Shown: positions 7,996 through 16,958 of the stretch, one piece after another
Numbering within the stretch: the first letter of the stretch is position 1
Layout: the number at the start of each line of letters is the position of its first letter
Assembly (NCBI GenBank): GCA_050633825.1
Contig: JBOEHG010000011.1
Coordinates: forward strand, 1 to 64,000
DNA from: CANLBN01 sp050633825
Lineage (GTDB): Bacteria; Pseudomonadota; Gammaproteobacteria; Pseudomonadales; Cellvibrionaceae
Direction of reading: 5' to 3'
Length of the DNA stretch: 64,000 bases
The notes under the pieces: generated by a model
Database searches by the model: none
Seen by the model: only the letters and a program-made list of their open reading frames with translations
What the model was told of the DNA's origin: nothing
Made by a program: the position numbers and the translations under genes

Positions 7996-8136
7996 ATGTT
8001 TACAACTTCACAATACATTACTCCAACGCAAAATATAGCTAAAAACTATGGATTACTTAACAGTGATGATTTAAAACTTTTAAAAGCCATTGGCAAAATG
8101 AGACCTCCATCACAAGAGAAGCCTGAGAGAGCTTAA
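7996..8136 (+). CDS. possible 46-residue small protein, unknown
   Basis: A short frame runs from ATG at 7996 to TAA at 8134-8136, beginning MFTTSQYITPTQNIAKNYG and ending MRPPSQEKPERA. It fills the gap between the sRNA terminator and the palindrome before the DUF6502 gene. It is polar, with no signal peptide or membrane helix. No convincing ribosome binding site precedes it, so it may be a chance frame. Confidence 0.3.
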   Translation: MFTTSQYITPTQNIAKNYGLLNSDDLKLLKAIGKMRPPSQEKPERA

Positions 8137-8156
8137 TTATGCAGAAATTACTTCAA

Positions 8157-8194
8157 TTTTCATAAAATGGGATTATTATCCCATTTTATGAAAA
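8157..8194. repeat. perfect 16-bp inverted repeat over the start of the DUF6502 gene
   Basis: TTTTCATAAAATGGGA (8157-8172) and its exact reverse complement (8179-8194) flank the loop TTATTA. It covers two candidate start codons of the next gene (8167 and 8188). It lacks a T-tract typical of terminators, so an operator or a translation-blocking hairpin is more likely. Confidence 0.75.
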
Positions 8195-8982
8195 AGACAA
8201 CGATGCTAAAAACAATCATCCTTAGGCTTCTAAAGCCTATCGTGCACCTGTTGATCAAAAATGAAATATCCCACAGTGAGTTCTCGGAAATTGCAAGAAA
8301 GGCATACGTAGAGGTAGCACATAGAGATTTTGCATTACCCAATAGAAAAAGTACGACATCAAGAGTCGCTGTACTTACCGGCCTCAGTAGAAAGGAAGTT
8401 GTCAGGTTATCTGAAGATAAAGAGTCATTATCGAAACCCAAAATCAATCATAACCGAGCCGCCAGAGTGATTACGGGCTGGCTAAATGATAAAGAGTTTC
8501 AAGCTGCTAATGGCACAGCAAAACGATTGCCCCTCAAGGGGAACAACAGTTTTGCAACACTGGTTGAACGTTATAGCGGTGATATTACCAGCGGTGCCAT
8601 TATCGATGAACTTACACGAATAGGCGTTGTTAGCGTTGAAGATAAAACCCATATCCGTTTAGAAAAGTCGGGGTATATACCAGATAAAGATGAGATAGAA
8701 CAAATTAATATTTTATCAAACTGCGCTGAAAACTTATTCAGCACAGGTTTATTCAACATCAATAAAACTGAAAAGGAGGATTCAAGATTCCAAAGGCAAC
8801 TCACCCATCGGGATGTAAATAGAGAAATAGCCGACAAATTTGCCGAACTTTGTCATACCAAATCATTAACGCTATTGCTGGAATTAGATGATTGGCTAAA
8901 ACAGCAAAAAGCCACAACAAACTCTGATGCAAAGGAAACCAAAACACGCATTGGATTAGGAATATACCACTTTGAGGATTAA
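8188..8982 (+). CDS. DUF6502-family protein with a predicted helix-turn-helix
   Basis: The opening LKTIILRLLKPIVHLLIKNE, then SEFSEIARKAYVEVAHRDF and SRVAVLTGLSRKEVVRL, match my recollection of DUF6502 proteins of marine gammaproteobacteria, whose function is unknown. The TSRVAVLTGLSRKEVVRL segment reads as a DNA-binding helix-turn-helix, so a regulatory role is likely but inferred. The rest is helical and soluble. Starts at 8167, 8188 and 8203 are possible and none has a good ribosome site; 8188 is chosen as the middle option. The gene ends five bases before the start of the large lipoprotein, which strongly suggests co-expression. Confidence 0.75.
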   Translation: MKKTTMLKTIILRLLKPIVHLLIKNEISHSEFSEIARKAYVEVAHRDFALPNRKSTTSRVAVLTGLSRKEVVRLSEDKESLSKPKINHNRAARVITGWLNDKEFQAANGTAKRLPLKGNNSFATLVERYSGDITSGAIIDELTRIGVVSVEDKTHIRLEKSGYIPDKDEIEQINILSNCAENLFSTGLFNINKTEKEDSRFQRQLTHRDVNREIADKFAELCHTKSLTLLLELDDWLKQQKATTNSDAKETKTRIGLGIYHFED

Positions 8983-8986
8983 AACC

Positions 8987-11900
8987 ATGAGGAAATTAAA
9001 CAAGTACGTTACAGGGGATTTTAAAAAAATAACTCTCTTTTCATATTCAAAAATTTTAGCTACTGTTTTATTGCTTAGCATTCTATCCGCCTGTGGAGGC
9101 GGTGGCGGCGGTAGCGATAGTGATTCAGGAGAATTAATAGGAACAGGATTCACTGGTAAAACAGCCATTGGAGCAGCAATTGCCAATGCAGAAATTAGAA
9201 TAAAATCATTAAATGGTCAGATTATCAGCACCACAAGTGATGCCGAAGGTAACTTCTCTGCTGGCGAATTAAGAGAAAAAATAGAAGAAAGAGGACCGTA
9301 TTTATTAAGAGTCACCCAAAATAATGGAGCATTTCTCTATAGTATCGCTCATCAAGAAAACGCAACAACAGTTGATAGTGATTCAGTATCCATTCAAGTC
9401 AATATTCACCCTTACACTGATTTGATTATCAGAAACTGGTTTGCACAACAATCGTTAAATATTGATAGTGAATTTTCAAGTGACAGCGCTATTAGCGAAC
9501 TACCTTCTGTTACCGAGATTAATAATATCAGCGATGAGTTTTTGGCTATATTACAAAACACATTAGAAGCAAATAGTGCACCGGCAGATACCAACTTGAT
9601 TTCTACACCCTTTGAAGTCAATGGTGAAGGTTTCGATGGCTTTCTTGATAATAGCCAAGTCATTATCAATAACAATCTTATCAACGTTATTATTAATCAG
9701 CCTGTGGTTAACAATCCCATTTTTAATACGATCATTACAAATGTTGATTTAAATACAGACTTCACTGATGCAAACGATGCTGCGCCTTCCTTGCCTGGAG
9801 AAGTACGGGTATTACCCACCGATATTGATAGTGAAGCACTTGTTGTATGGACACCATCAATAGATGATAAAGGTGTCGCTTTCTATAATATTTATCGCGA
9901 TGGCATTTTAGTCAGTACAACACCTTTCCCGGTATTTATTGATATGGGTTTATCAGCGGGGATTAATTACGAATATACTGTCGAAGCTATCGATGGGCGT
10001 GGGCAATCTTCAGGTCAAAGTAATGCGATTTCGATTATATTGGATACCCCTGATACTACCGCGCCACCCACTGCAACAGATGTAGTGCTAACAGACAATA
10101 CGAATAATATCTCACTGAATTGGACGCAAAGTGAAATTAATGATGTTGTAGGGTTTAATATTTATCGCGGGACTCCCGGGAATGTTGCGATTATCCCTGC
10201 CAGCCTGTTAACCACCATTACAACAACTGCACACACTGATTTTGACGTAATGTCAGGTACGACCTATTGCTACCGTATCGTTACCTTTGATGCGGCTGGC
10301 AATGAATCTGCCCCGACAGCAGAAGAGTGTCTAACACTTGGTGGTGTAGCCCCTACTCCTTCTTCGGTTAGTTTTTCTTCCGGCAGTTATTCTGTTGAAG
10401 AATCCGCAGGTTCCATTTTAATTTCAGTATCGCGTATTGGTGATTTATCAGAAGCAATCAATGTCGATTATTCGGCAATCGCCGGCACTGCAACAGCAGG
10501 TACTGATTTCACTGAAACCAGTGGTACTTTAAATTGGGGGGCAGCGGATTCATCAGATAGAACTTTCTCTGTACAAGTGACAGAAAACTCTGAAGTTGAA
10601 AGTGATGAAACGGTTGAGTTGACTCTCAGCAATCCATCATTAACAACCAGCTTAGGTACAAATTCATCGGCTGTATTAACTATTACCGATGCACCTCAAG
10701 TGGCCTGTGTTGATTTATCTCCAACTACGATTACAACTAACACAACATTAAGTGAACCATGTTATAACGTAAATAGTAATATTGCGGTAAGAAATGCAGC
10801 AACCTTAACTATTAATCCGGGAGTACGCCTACAATTTGCACAGGATGTAAACTTTGAAGTAGAAGCTGATGGTATTTTATCAGCCATTGGTACACCTCAA
10901 GAGCCGATTATCTTTACTGGTATTATCCCCGCCACCGGTTACTGGGATGGTATTGAAATACGCTCTGTTGCAGTCAGCCAGATTGAGCACGCAGTAATAG
11001 AATATGGCGGCAGTGCATCTTCATTTAACCAATCTAATGTTGGTATTTCATTTGATGGAAGGTTGAGTGTTGCCAACTCCATTATTCGTCATAGTGGTAG
11101 TTATGGTGTTAGCCTAAGTGGTAGTGGTTTATTAACCAACTTCTCGGAAAATACGATAACACTCAATGAGAATGCGCCCATTTCTATCCCTGCCAATCAG
11201 GTTGGTAGAATTGAAGGTAATAATTCATTGGCTGGTAACGATACACTTATAGGCGGCAATAGAGATTATGTTGAAGTACAAAATGCTAGCGGTACTAATG
11301 GCATAACATCAAACCAAACATGGAATTTACTTGATGTTGACTACAGAATATTTTCCGGTCTTTCAACTAATGTGAATGCTGAATTGACATTAGCGCCCGG
11401 GGTTACATTAATATTCGGTGCAGATTCGTATCTCAATATTCAAACGGATGGAACACTAAAAGCCATAGGAACTGAATTATCACCGATTACCTTTACTGGC
11501 CTGCAGCAAACACCAGGCTTTTGGAGTGGCATTCAATTTACATTCAATAGCACAGATAATGTCATGGATTACACTATCGTTGAATACGGCGGTGGTGATA
11601 ATGCTAATATCACGGCTAATGTTGGAGTATTTAACAGCGATGGGCGTTTGTCTCTGACTAATTCCACCCTGCAACACAGTGACAGTTATGGTTTTGAGTT
11701 TGCTGCCGGTATTGACCTGGTTATGGATAATGTAACCTCTGTGAATAATGAACAGCCGGGCCGGGTTATATATAATGATCTGGGACTTCTGGATAAAAAC
11801 AGCAATTACTCTGGTAACACGGATGACCGGCTGATTGTTGGTGGTGGTGCAATCGCCACTCAAGTTGACCAAACAATTAAGAATATAGGTATTCCCTATT

Positions 11901-12343
11901 ACTTCACTAGTGTCAATGAGACCACTGTTGAATCGCTTGTTACGATTGAGCCCGGTGTTACTCTGGAATTTAATAGTGGTGGCGGATTAAATATTCGAAG
12001 TGACGGGACATTAATTGCAGATGGCACTGATGTTGAGCCGATTACTTTTACCGGAGCACAACAAACTGCTGGTTACTGGAATGGTATTCAATTTACCTTC
12101 TCCAATAACCCCAATGTTATTAACAATGCTGTTGTTGAATATGGTGGCGCTGTCAGTGGTAACACTAATGCACTAATCGGTTTCTTTGGTGGGGCAGGTT
12201 TACCCAATCAGGGTACGATTACGAATACTATGCTGAGAGAAAGTGCAACCAATGGTATTGAGATTTATACTGGCACAACAGTGACCTTAAATAACAATAC
12301 ATTTGAAAATATCGCCGCTGATAATATTCTGGATCGCCGTTAA
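8987..12343 (+). CDS. large modular surface lipoprotein (fibronectin III, Calx-beta and beta-helix repeats)
   Basis: The signal peptide ends in lipobox LSAC, with lipidated Cys36, followed by a six-glycine and Ser/Asp linker typical of outer-membrane-exposed lipoproteins. After an N-terminal domain come two fibronectin type III modules (about residues 264-351 and 355-450), a Calx-beta domain (about 458-570), and then three related units of roughly 150-180 residues from about 583 to the end. Each unit repeats LTINPGV or similar, then EPITFTG, GYWDGI or GYWNGI, and VEYGG, suggesting a right-handed beta-helix. The ATG at 8987 has TGAGGA eight bases upstream; a TTG start at 8972 is less likely. 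An adhesive or glycan-binding role is inferred. Confidence 0.85.
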   Translation: MRKLNKYVTGDFKKITLFSYSKILATVLLLSILSACGGGGGGSDSDSGELIGTGFTGKTAIGAAIANAEIRIKSLNGQIISTTSDAEGNFSAGELREKIEERGPYLLRVTQNNGAFLYSIAHQENATTVDSDSVSIQVNIHPYTDLIIRNWFAQQSLNIDSEFSSDSAISELPSVTEINNISDEFLAILQNTLEANSAPADTNLISTPFEVNGEGFDGFLDNSQVIINNNLINVIINQPVVNNPIFNTIITNVDLNTDFTDANDAAPSLPGEVRVLPTDIDSEALVVWTPSIDDKGVAFYNIYRDGILVSTTPFPVFIDMGLSAGINYEYTVEAIDGRGQSSGQSNAISIILDTPDTTAPPTATDVVLTDNTNNISLNWTQSEINDVVGFNIYRGTPGNVAIIPASLLTTITTTAHTDFDVMSGTTYCYRIVTFDAAGNESAPTAEECLTLGGVAPTPSSVSFSSGSYSVEESAGSILISVSRIGDLSEAINVDYSAIAGTATAGTDFTETSGTLNWGAADSSDRTFSVQVTENSEVESDETVELTLSNPSLTTSLGTNSSAVLTITDAPQVACVDLSPTTITTNTTLSEPCYNVNSNIAVRNAATLTINPGVRLQFAQDVNFEVEADGILSAIGTPQEPIIFTGIIPATGYWDGIEIRSVAVSQIEHAVIEYGGSASSFNQSNVGISFDGRLSVANSIIRHSGSYGVSLSGSGLLTNFSENTITLNENAPISIPANQVGRIEGNNSLAGNDTLIGGNRDYVEVQNASGTNGITSNQTWNLLDVDYRIFSGLSTNVNAELTLAPGVTLIFGADSYLNIQTDGTLKAIGTELSPITFTGLQQTPGFWSGIQFTFNSTDNVMDYTIVEYGGGDNANITANVGVFNSDGRLSLTNSTLQHSDSYGFEFAAGIDLVMDNVTSVNNEQPGRVIYNDLGLLDKNSNYSGNTDDRLIVGGGAIATQVDQTIKNIGIPYYFTSVNETTVESLVTIEPGVTLEFNSGGGLNIRSDGTLIADGTDVEPITFTGAQQTAGYWNGIQFTFSNNPNVINNAVVEYGGAVSGNTNALIGFFGGAGLPNQGTITNTMLRESATNGIEIYTGTTVTLNNNTFENIAADNILDRR

Positions 12344-12397
12344 GATTAACAGCGATCAATTAAAAAGGTATTCATTGTGAGCGCTTAGTTATACATC

Positions 12398-12428
12398 AAA
12401 AAAAGCCGCATACTTATGCGGCTTTTTT
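12398..12428. terminator. bidirectional terminator between the lipoprotein gene and clpB
   Basis: GCCGCAT (12405-12411) pairs with ATGCGGC (12416-12422), flanked by seven A and six T residues. It serves the two convergent genes. Confidence 0.88.
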
Positions 12429-12440
12429 ATTTGTGCAATA

Positions 12441-15020
12441 TTACTTAGAAAAAACTAAATGCCCCAAATCATCCAATGCTATTTTTATTTTATCCCCTGC
12501 AATAAAATCACCTGCGAGTAACTTTTGGGATAAAGGGTTTTCAACTAATTGCTGAATTGTTCTTTTTAATGGACGTGCACCGTAGACTGGGTCAAAGCCT
12601 GCTTCGGATAATGTATCCATCACCTGCTGATCGAGCTCTAGACCTAGATCACGCTCAGCTAAACGACTGCGTAATATATCCAGTTGTATAGCGGCAATAC
12701 CTCTGATTTGTTTCTGAGATAAAGGATCAAAAATAACAGTTTCATCAATTCGGTTAATAAACTCAGGGCGAAAATGTTGGCCAACAGCAGTCATTACTTG
12801 GCTGTGAATATCGGCTTGCGATTTGCCTGCCAGAGTCATATCTTGTATTAAATCCGAGCCCATATTCGAGGTCATGACAATAACAGTATTACGAAAGTCG
12901 ACTGTGCGTCCTTGGCTGTCAGTTAAACGGCCATCTTCCAATACTTGTAATAAGATATTAAAAACATCAGGGTGTGCCTTTTCAACCTCATCCAACAACA
13001 ATACCGAATAAGGTCGACGACGAACCGCTTCTGTTAAGTATCCACCTTCTTCATAGCCAACATAACCCGGAGGCGCACCAACTAAGCGTGCCACTGCATG
13101 TTTTTCCATAAACTCAGACATATCCAAACGTACCATGGCGTCTTGGCTATCAAATAAAAATTCAGCCAATGCTTTGCAGAGCTCAGTTTTACCCACACCC
13201 GTTGGCCCCAAAAATAAAAATGAACCATTAGGTCGATTAGGGTCTGCCAAGCCTGCACGGGAACGGCGAACGGCATTAGCCACTGCTTTCACCGCTGTAT
13301 GTTGACCAATAACTCGGTTGTGCAACTCATCTTCCATGCGCAATAATTTTTCTCGCTCACCTTCAAGCATTTTCGACACAGGAATACCCGTCCATTTCGA
13401 GACAACTTCTGCAATTTCTTCATCAGTAACCTTGTTACGCAGTAATTTCATTTCTAACATTTCTGCATGACTTGCCATATCCAACTGCTTTTCCAACTCA
13501 GGGATAACGCCATATTGCAGTTGCGAAATACGTTCAAGATCGTTGGCACGACGAGCGGCTTCCATATCAATACGTGCCTGCTCTAAATTACTTTTAACTT
13601 CTTGTGTACCATATAATGCGGCTTTTTCAGCGCTCCAGACTTCATCAAGGTCTTTAAATTCAGCTTCGACCTGACCTATCGTTTTATCAATATCTTTTAA
13701 GCGCTGCTTAGATGCAGAGTCTTCATCTTTTTTAACTGCCTCACGTTCAATTTTTAATTGAATTAATCGTCGCTCTAAGCGATCCATCGCTTCAGGTTTG
13801 GAATCAATCTCCATACGAATGCGACTCGCTGCTTCATCAATGAGGTCGATCGCTTTATCTGGTAACTGCCTGTCAGTAATATAACGCTGAGATAATTTCG
13901 CTGCAGCAATAATGGCAGAGTCAGTGATATCAACACCATGATGAACTTCATAGCGTTCTTTTAAACCGCGTAAAATAGCAATGGTGTCAGACTCCGAGGG
14001 TTCATCCACAAGTACTTTTTGAAATCGTCGTTCAAGGGCAGCATCTTTTTCAATAAACTTGCGATATTCATCCAGTGTTGTTGCACCAACACAATGTAAG
14101 TCGCCACGAGCTAATGCGGGCTTTAACATATTACCGGCATCCATAGCGCCTTCGGCTTTACCCGCGCCGACCATGGTATGAATCTCATCGATAAAAATAA
14201 TGATTCGGCCTTCTTGCTTCGCAAGCTCATTCAGTACTGCTTTTAAGCGTTCCTCAAATTCACCCCGAAACTTAGCGCCCGCCAGCAAAGCACCTAAATC
14301 TAACGATAAAACTCGCTTGCGCTTCAAACCTTCAGGTACTTCTCCGTCGATAATACGTTGCGCCAAACCTTCAACAATGGCCGTTTTACCGACACCGGGC
14401 TCACCAATCAAGACTGGGTTATTTTTAGTACGTCGCTGTAATACTTGAATCGTTCGACGTATTTCATCATCACGGCCAATCACAGGGTCAAGCTTCCCAG
14501 ACTCAGCTCTGGCGGTTAAATCTATTGTGTATTTTTCCAATGCTTGACGATTGGCTTCTGCGTCAGGGTCATCGACTGTTTCACCCCCACGAATATCTTC
14601 AGCTGCTTGCTGGAGGCGCTTAATATCGCCAAACTTCTTTAACAATTTACCAAGAGAGGTTGTCCCATCTTCCATTGATGACAATAAGACACTTTCACTG
14701 GAGATAAATTTATCGCCATCTTTTTGTGCTTTTTTATCTGACAAATTAAGCAGACGCCCCATTTCAGGGGATAATTGAACGTCACCGGTCACTTTCTGTA
14801 TACGTGGCAAATCGTTTAATTTTTTACCTAAGTCATTACGCAGGCCAGGAACATCGAATCCTGCCTGTGACAATAGTGGCCGCACACTGCCGCCCTGCTG
14901 ATCCAGCATAGCGGATAACAAATGAAGTGGATCAAGGTGACTATGGTCTCGCCCCACAGCCAAAGACTGTGCATCTGACAAAGCGATTTGTAGTTGGTTA
15001 GTTAAACGATCAATCCGCAT
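12441..15020 (-). CDS. clpB: ATP-dependent disaggregase ClpB
   Basis: ClpB works with DnaK/DnaJ/GrpE to pull apart aggregated protein after heat stress in the cytoplasm. The order is: N-terminal Clp-N repeats (about 1-145), first AAA+ domain with Walker A GEPGVGKT at 206-213, a coiled-coil middle domain (about 400-525), and a second AAA+ domain with GPTGVGKT near 605. The 859-aa length is normal, and the middle domain separates it from ClpA and ClpC. It lies downstream of pgeF across a 96-base gap. I saw no clear sigma-32 promoter. Confidence 0.97.
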   Translation of the reverse strand: MRIDRLTNQLQIALSDAQSLAVGRDHSHLDPLHLLSAMLDQQGGSVRPLLSQAGFDVPGLRNDLGKKLNDLPRIQKVTGDVQLSPEMGRLLNLSDKKAQKDGDKFISSESVLLSSMEDGTTSLGKLLKKFGDIKRLQQAAEDIRGGETVDDPDAEANRQALEKYTIDLTARAESGKLDPVIGRDDEIRRTIQVLQRRTKNNPVLIGEPGVGKTAIVEGLAQRIIDGEVPEGLKRKRVLSLDLGALLAGAKFRGEFEERLKAVLNELAKQEGRIIIFIDEIHTMVGAGKAEGAMDAGNMLKPALARGDLHCVGATTLDEYRKFIEKDAALERRFQKVLVDEPSESDTIAILRGLKERYEVHHGVDITDSAIIAAAKLSQRYITDRQLPDKAIDLIDEAASRIRMEIDSKPEAMDRLERRLIQLKIEREAVKKDEDSASKQRLKDIDKTIGQVEAEFKDLDEVWSAEKAALYGTQEVKSNLEQARIDMEAARRANDLERISQLQYGVIPELEKQLDMASHAEMLEMKLLRNKVTDEEIAEVVSKWTGIPVSKMLEGEREKLLRMEDELHNRVIGQHTAVKAVANAVRRSRAGLADPNRPNGSFLFLGPTGVGKTELCKALAEFLFDSQDAMVRLDMSEFMEKHAVARLVGAPPGYVGYEEGGYLTEAVRRRPYSVLLLDEVEKAHPDVFNILLQVLEDGRLTDSQGRTVDFRNTVIVMTSNMGSDLIQDMTLAGKSQADIHSQVMTAVGQHFRPEFINRIDETVIFDPLSQKQIRGIAAIQLDILRSRLAERDLGLELDQQVMDTLSEAGFDPVYGARPLKRTIQQLVENPLSQKLLAGDFIAGDKIKIALDDLGHLVFSK

Positions 15021-15116
15021 ATTAAATATCTCACCGTTAGCGTTAAAATTAATATGTAGGTAAGTTGAAAGAATTCAATGGAAATAGACTGAAGTATTGT
15101 TGAAAATTGACTCAAA

Positions 15117-15890
15117 TCAATTTTTTATAGCATCCAGCCAAATCAAATGCGCCATACGACCCGTCACTCCGTCACGGCGGTAGGAAAAATAATGATCTGA
15201 TTCTAGAAAGGTACAACAATCATCACCATAAATATCAGTAACACCTTGGTGGTTGAGTATCGATTTAGCAAGACCATAAAGATCCGCCATCCATTTATGA
15301 CTTGCTTTAGCCTTAAAGCATGATTCAAGGTTAATAATATCAGGGTAGGCGTTGAGGAAACTGTCACGAACATCGTTACCCACCTCAAATGCTGATTGGC
15401 TAATGGCAGGGCCAAAATAGGCCATCACAGTGTCTGATTGATCAAATGTTGCCAATGTTCGTTGAAGAATACCATCACACAAACCACGCCAGCCCGCATG
15501 GGCTATTGCAACCTGAGAACCACTTTTATTACAAAAAAAGACAGGTAAACAATCTGCTGTCATCACACAACATATTTGATGTTTTTCACGAGTAAAACTG
15601 GCATCTGCGGATAACGGCTCAGAGATCAAGGTATCAGACGTCGCCTGTATAACCTCCGTACTATGAATTTGATTTAACCAATGTATGCTATCTTGTTTGA
15701 GTGCAGCAGAAAGAGAGCGGCGGTTTTCAATCACTGCCTGCTTATCATCGCCTACATGTAGGGCAAGGTTAAAAGTATCATAGGGCGGTTTAGAGGTACC
15801 CGGCTCACGCAGTGTTGTACAAGCTTTAACGTTAGAAGGTGCTGGCCAGTCGAGGAAAATAAGATCCGGAGTCACTAATTCGTTACTCAT
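15117..15890 (-). CDS. pgeF: peptidoglycan editing factor / multicopper-oxidase-like laccase domain protein
   Basis: This is the YfiH/PgeF family. E. coli PgeF prevents wrong amino acids such as serine from remaining in peptidoglycan precursors, and related enzymes show purine nucleoside phosphorylase activity. The metal and catalytic motifs MTADCLPVFF and AIAHAGWRGLCDG are present. The length of 257 aa is normal. It starts 16 bases after the rluD stop, so the two form an operon, as in many gammaproteobacteria. Confidence 0.9.
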   Translation of the reverse strand: MSNELVTPDLIFLDWPAPSNVKACTTLREPGTSKPPYDTFNLALHVGDDKQAVIENRRSLSAALKQDSIHWLNQIHSTEVIQATSDTLISEPLSADASFTREKHQICCVMTADCLPVFFCNKSGSQVAIAHAGWRGLCDGILQRTLATFDQSDTVMAYFGPAISQSAFEVGNDVRDSFLNAYPDIINLESCFKAKASHKWMADLYGLAKSILNHQGVTDIYGDDCCTFLESDHYFSYRRDGVTGRMAHLIWLDAIKN

Positions 15891-15905
15891 ATTCAGTCTA
15901 TTCTC

Positions 15906-16862
15906 CTATTCTTCTTGCTCAAGCATTAATAAAAGCTCACGCATATCATCAGGTGTATCAACTTCCCAAAATTGCTCTTCACCCGTGTGAGGGTGTATTA
16001 GCGTTAACTTCTTTGCATGCAACGCTTGACGGTTAAAGGTAGGTAAAAAATGTTTAAGCTCTATCGAGGTTCCTGACATCCAACGCTGGCGACCAAGGTA
16101 AACTGGATCACCGACCAAAGGGTGTTTTATATAAGACATATGGACCCTAATCTGATGAGTCCTTCCGGTCTCAAGCTGACAAGCTATATGAGTATAACGA
16201 GGGAAACGCTTGATCAACCGATAATGTGTAATCGCCTCTTTAGCCGATGGGTTATTTGCTAATACAGCCATTTTTAAGCGATTGGTCTGGTGCCTTCCAA
16301 TAGGCTTATCCACTGTTCCCCCTCCGGTTAACTCACCCATCACAATAGCTTCATATTCCCTGCCTACACTACGATCTTGCAATTGCTTTACCAGAGATGT
16401 GTGGGCTTGCAAGGAACGCGCGATAACCATCAAGCCCGAAGTTTCTTTATCAAGTCGATGAACAATCCCCGCTCGAGGTATACCCGATAGCTCAGGGTAA
16501 AGAAATAACAAACCATTAAGCAAGGTCTTATCAGGCATCCCCGCTCCGGGGTGAACAACCAAGCCTGCTTGTTTATTCACCACGATTATATGTTCATCAA
16601 CATAATGGATATCCAACGGTATAGATTGGGGTAGCCAGCGCTGCTCAGCTTCAACAACAACCTCTAGCTGAAGGGCCTCACCACCATAGAGCTTATCTTT
16701 CGGTTTACGAACCTGCCCATCAACCGTTAATGAACCCGATTTAATCCATGCCTGCAAACGAGCTCTGGAAAAATCCGAAAAAGCTTCTGCCGCTATTTGA
16801 TCCAAACGCTGACCACTATGAGTGGAATCAACCTGATAATAAAAACTTTCTGATTCTGACAC
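15906..16862 (-). CDS. rluD: 23S rRNA pseudouridine(1911/1915/1917) synthase
   Basis: RluD modifies helix 69 of 23S rRNA and is needed for proper 50S assembly. An N-terminal S4 RNA-binding domain (SGQRLDQIAAEAFSDFSRAR, about residues 16-75) precedes the catalytic domain, with the HRLDKETSG motif holding the catalytic aspartate. The length of 318 aa and the bamD-rluD-pgeF-clpB gene order both favour RluD over RluC. It diverges from bamD. Confidence 0.93.
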   Translation of the reverse strand: MSESESFYYQVDSTHSGQRLDQIAAEAFSDFSRARLQAWIKSGSLTVDGQVRKPKDKLYGGEALQLEVVVEAEQRWLPQSIPLDIHYVDEHIIVVNKQAGLVVHPGAGMPDKTLLNGLLFLYPELSGIPRAGIVHRLDKETSGLMVIARSLQAHTSLVKQLQDRSVGREYEAIVMGELTGGGTVDKPIGRHQTNRLKMAVLANNPSAKEAITHYRLIKRFPRYTHIACQLETGRTHQIRVHMSYIKHPLVGDPVYLGRQRWMSGTSIELKHFLPTFNRQALHAKKLTLIHPHTGEEQFWEVDTPDDMRELLLMLEQEE

Positions 16863-16958
16863 TGTCTACTAAGACCAACTTTTCAAGAATTTAGGGGTTT
16901 AGCATATTACAACACTGTGGTTAAATGTCGTGCTGTTTTTGTTATCCATTGTATATTT

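Noticed and set aside
8167..8190. Palindrome as a transcription terminator
   Set aside because: No T-tract follows either arm in a terminator-like position and the stem is mostly A/T.
9100..9115. ops-like element (GGCGGTAG) used by RfaH
   Set aside because: It lies inside the glycine linker codons of the lipoprotein, so the match comes from repeated GGN codons.
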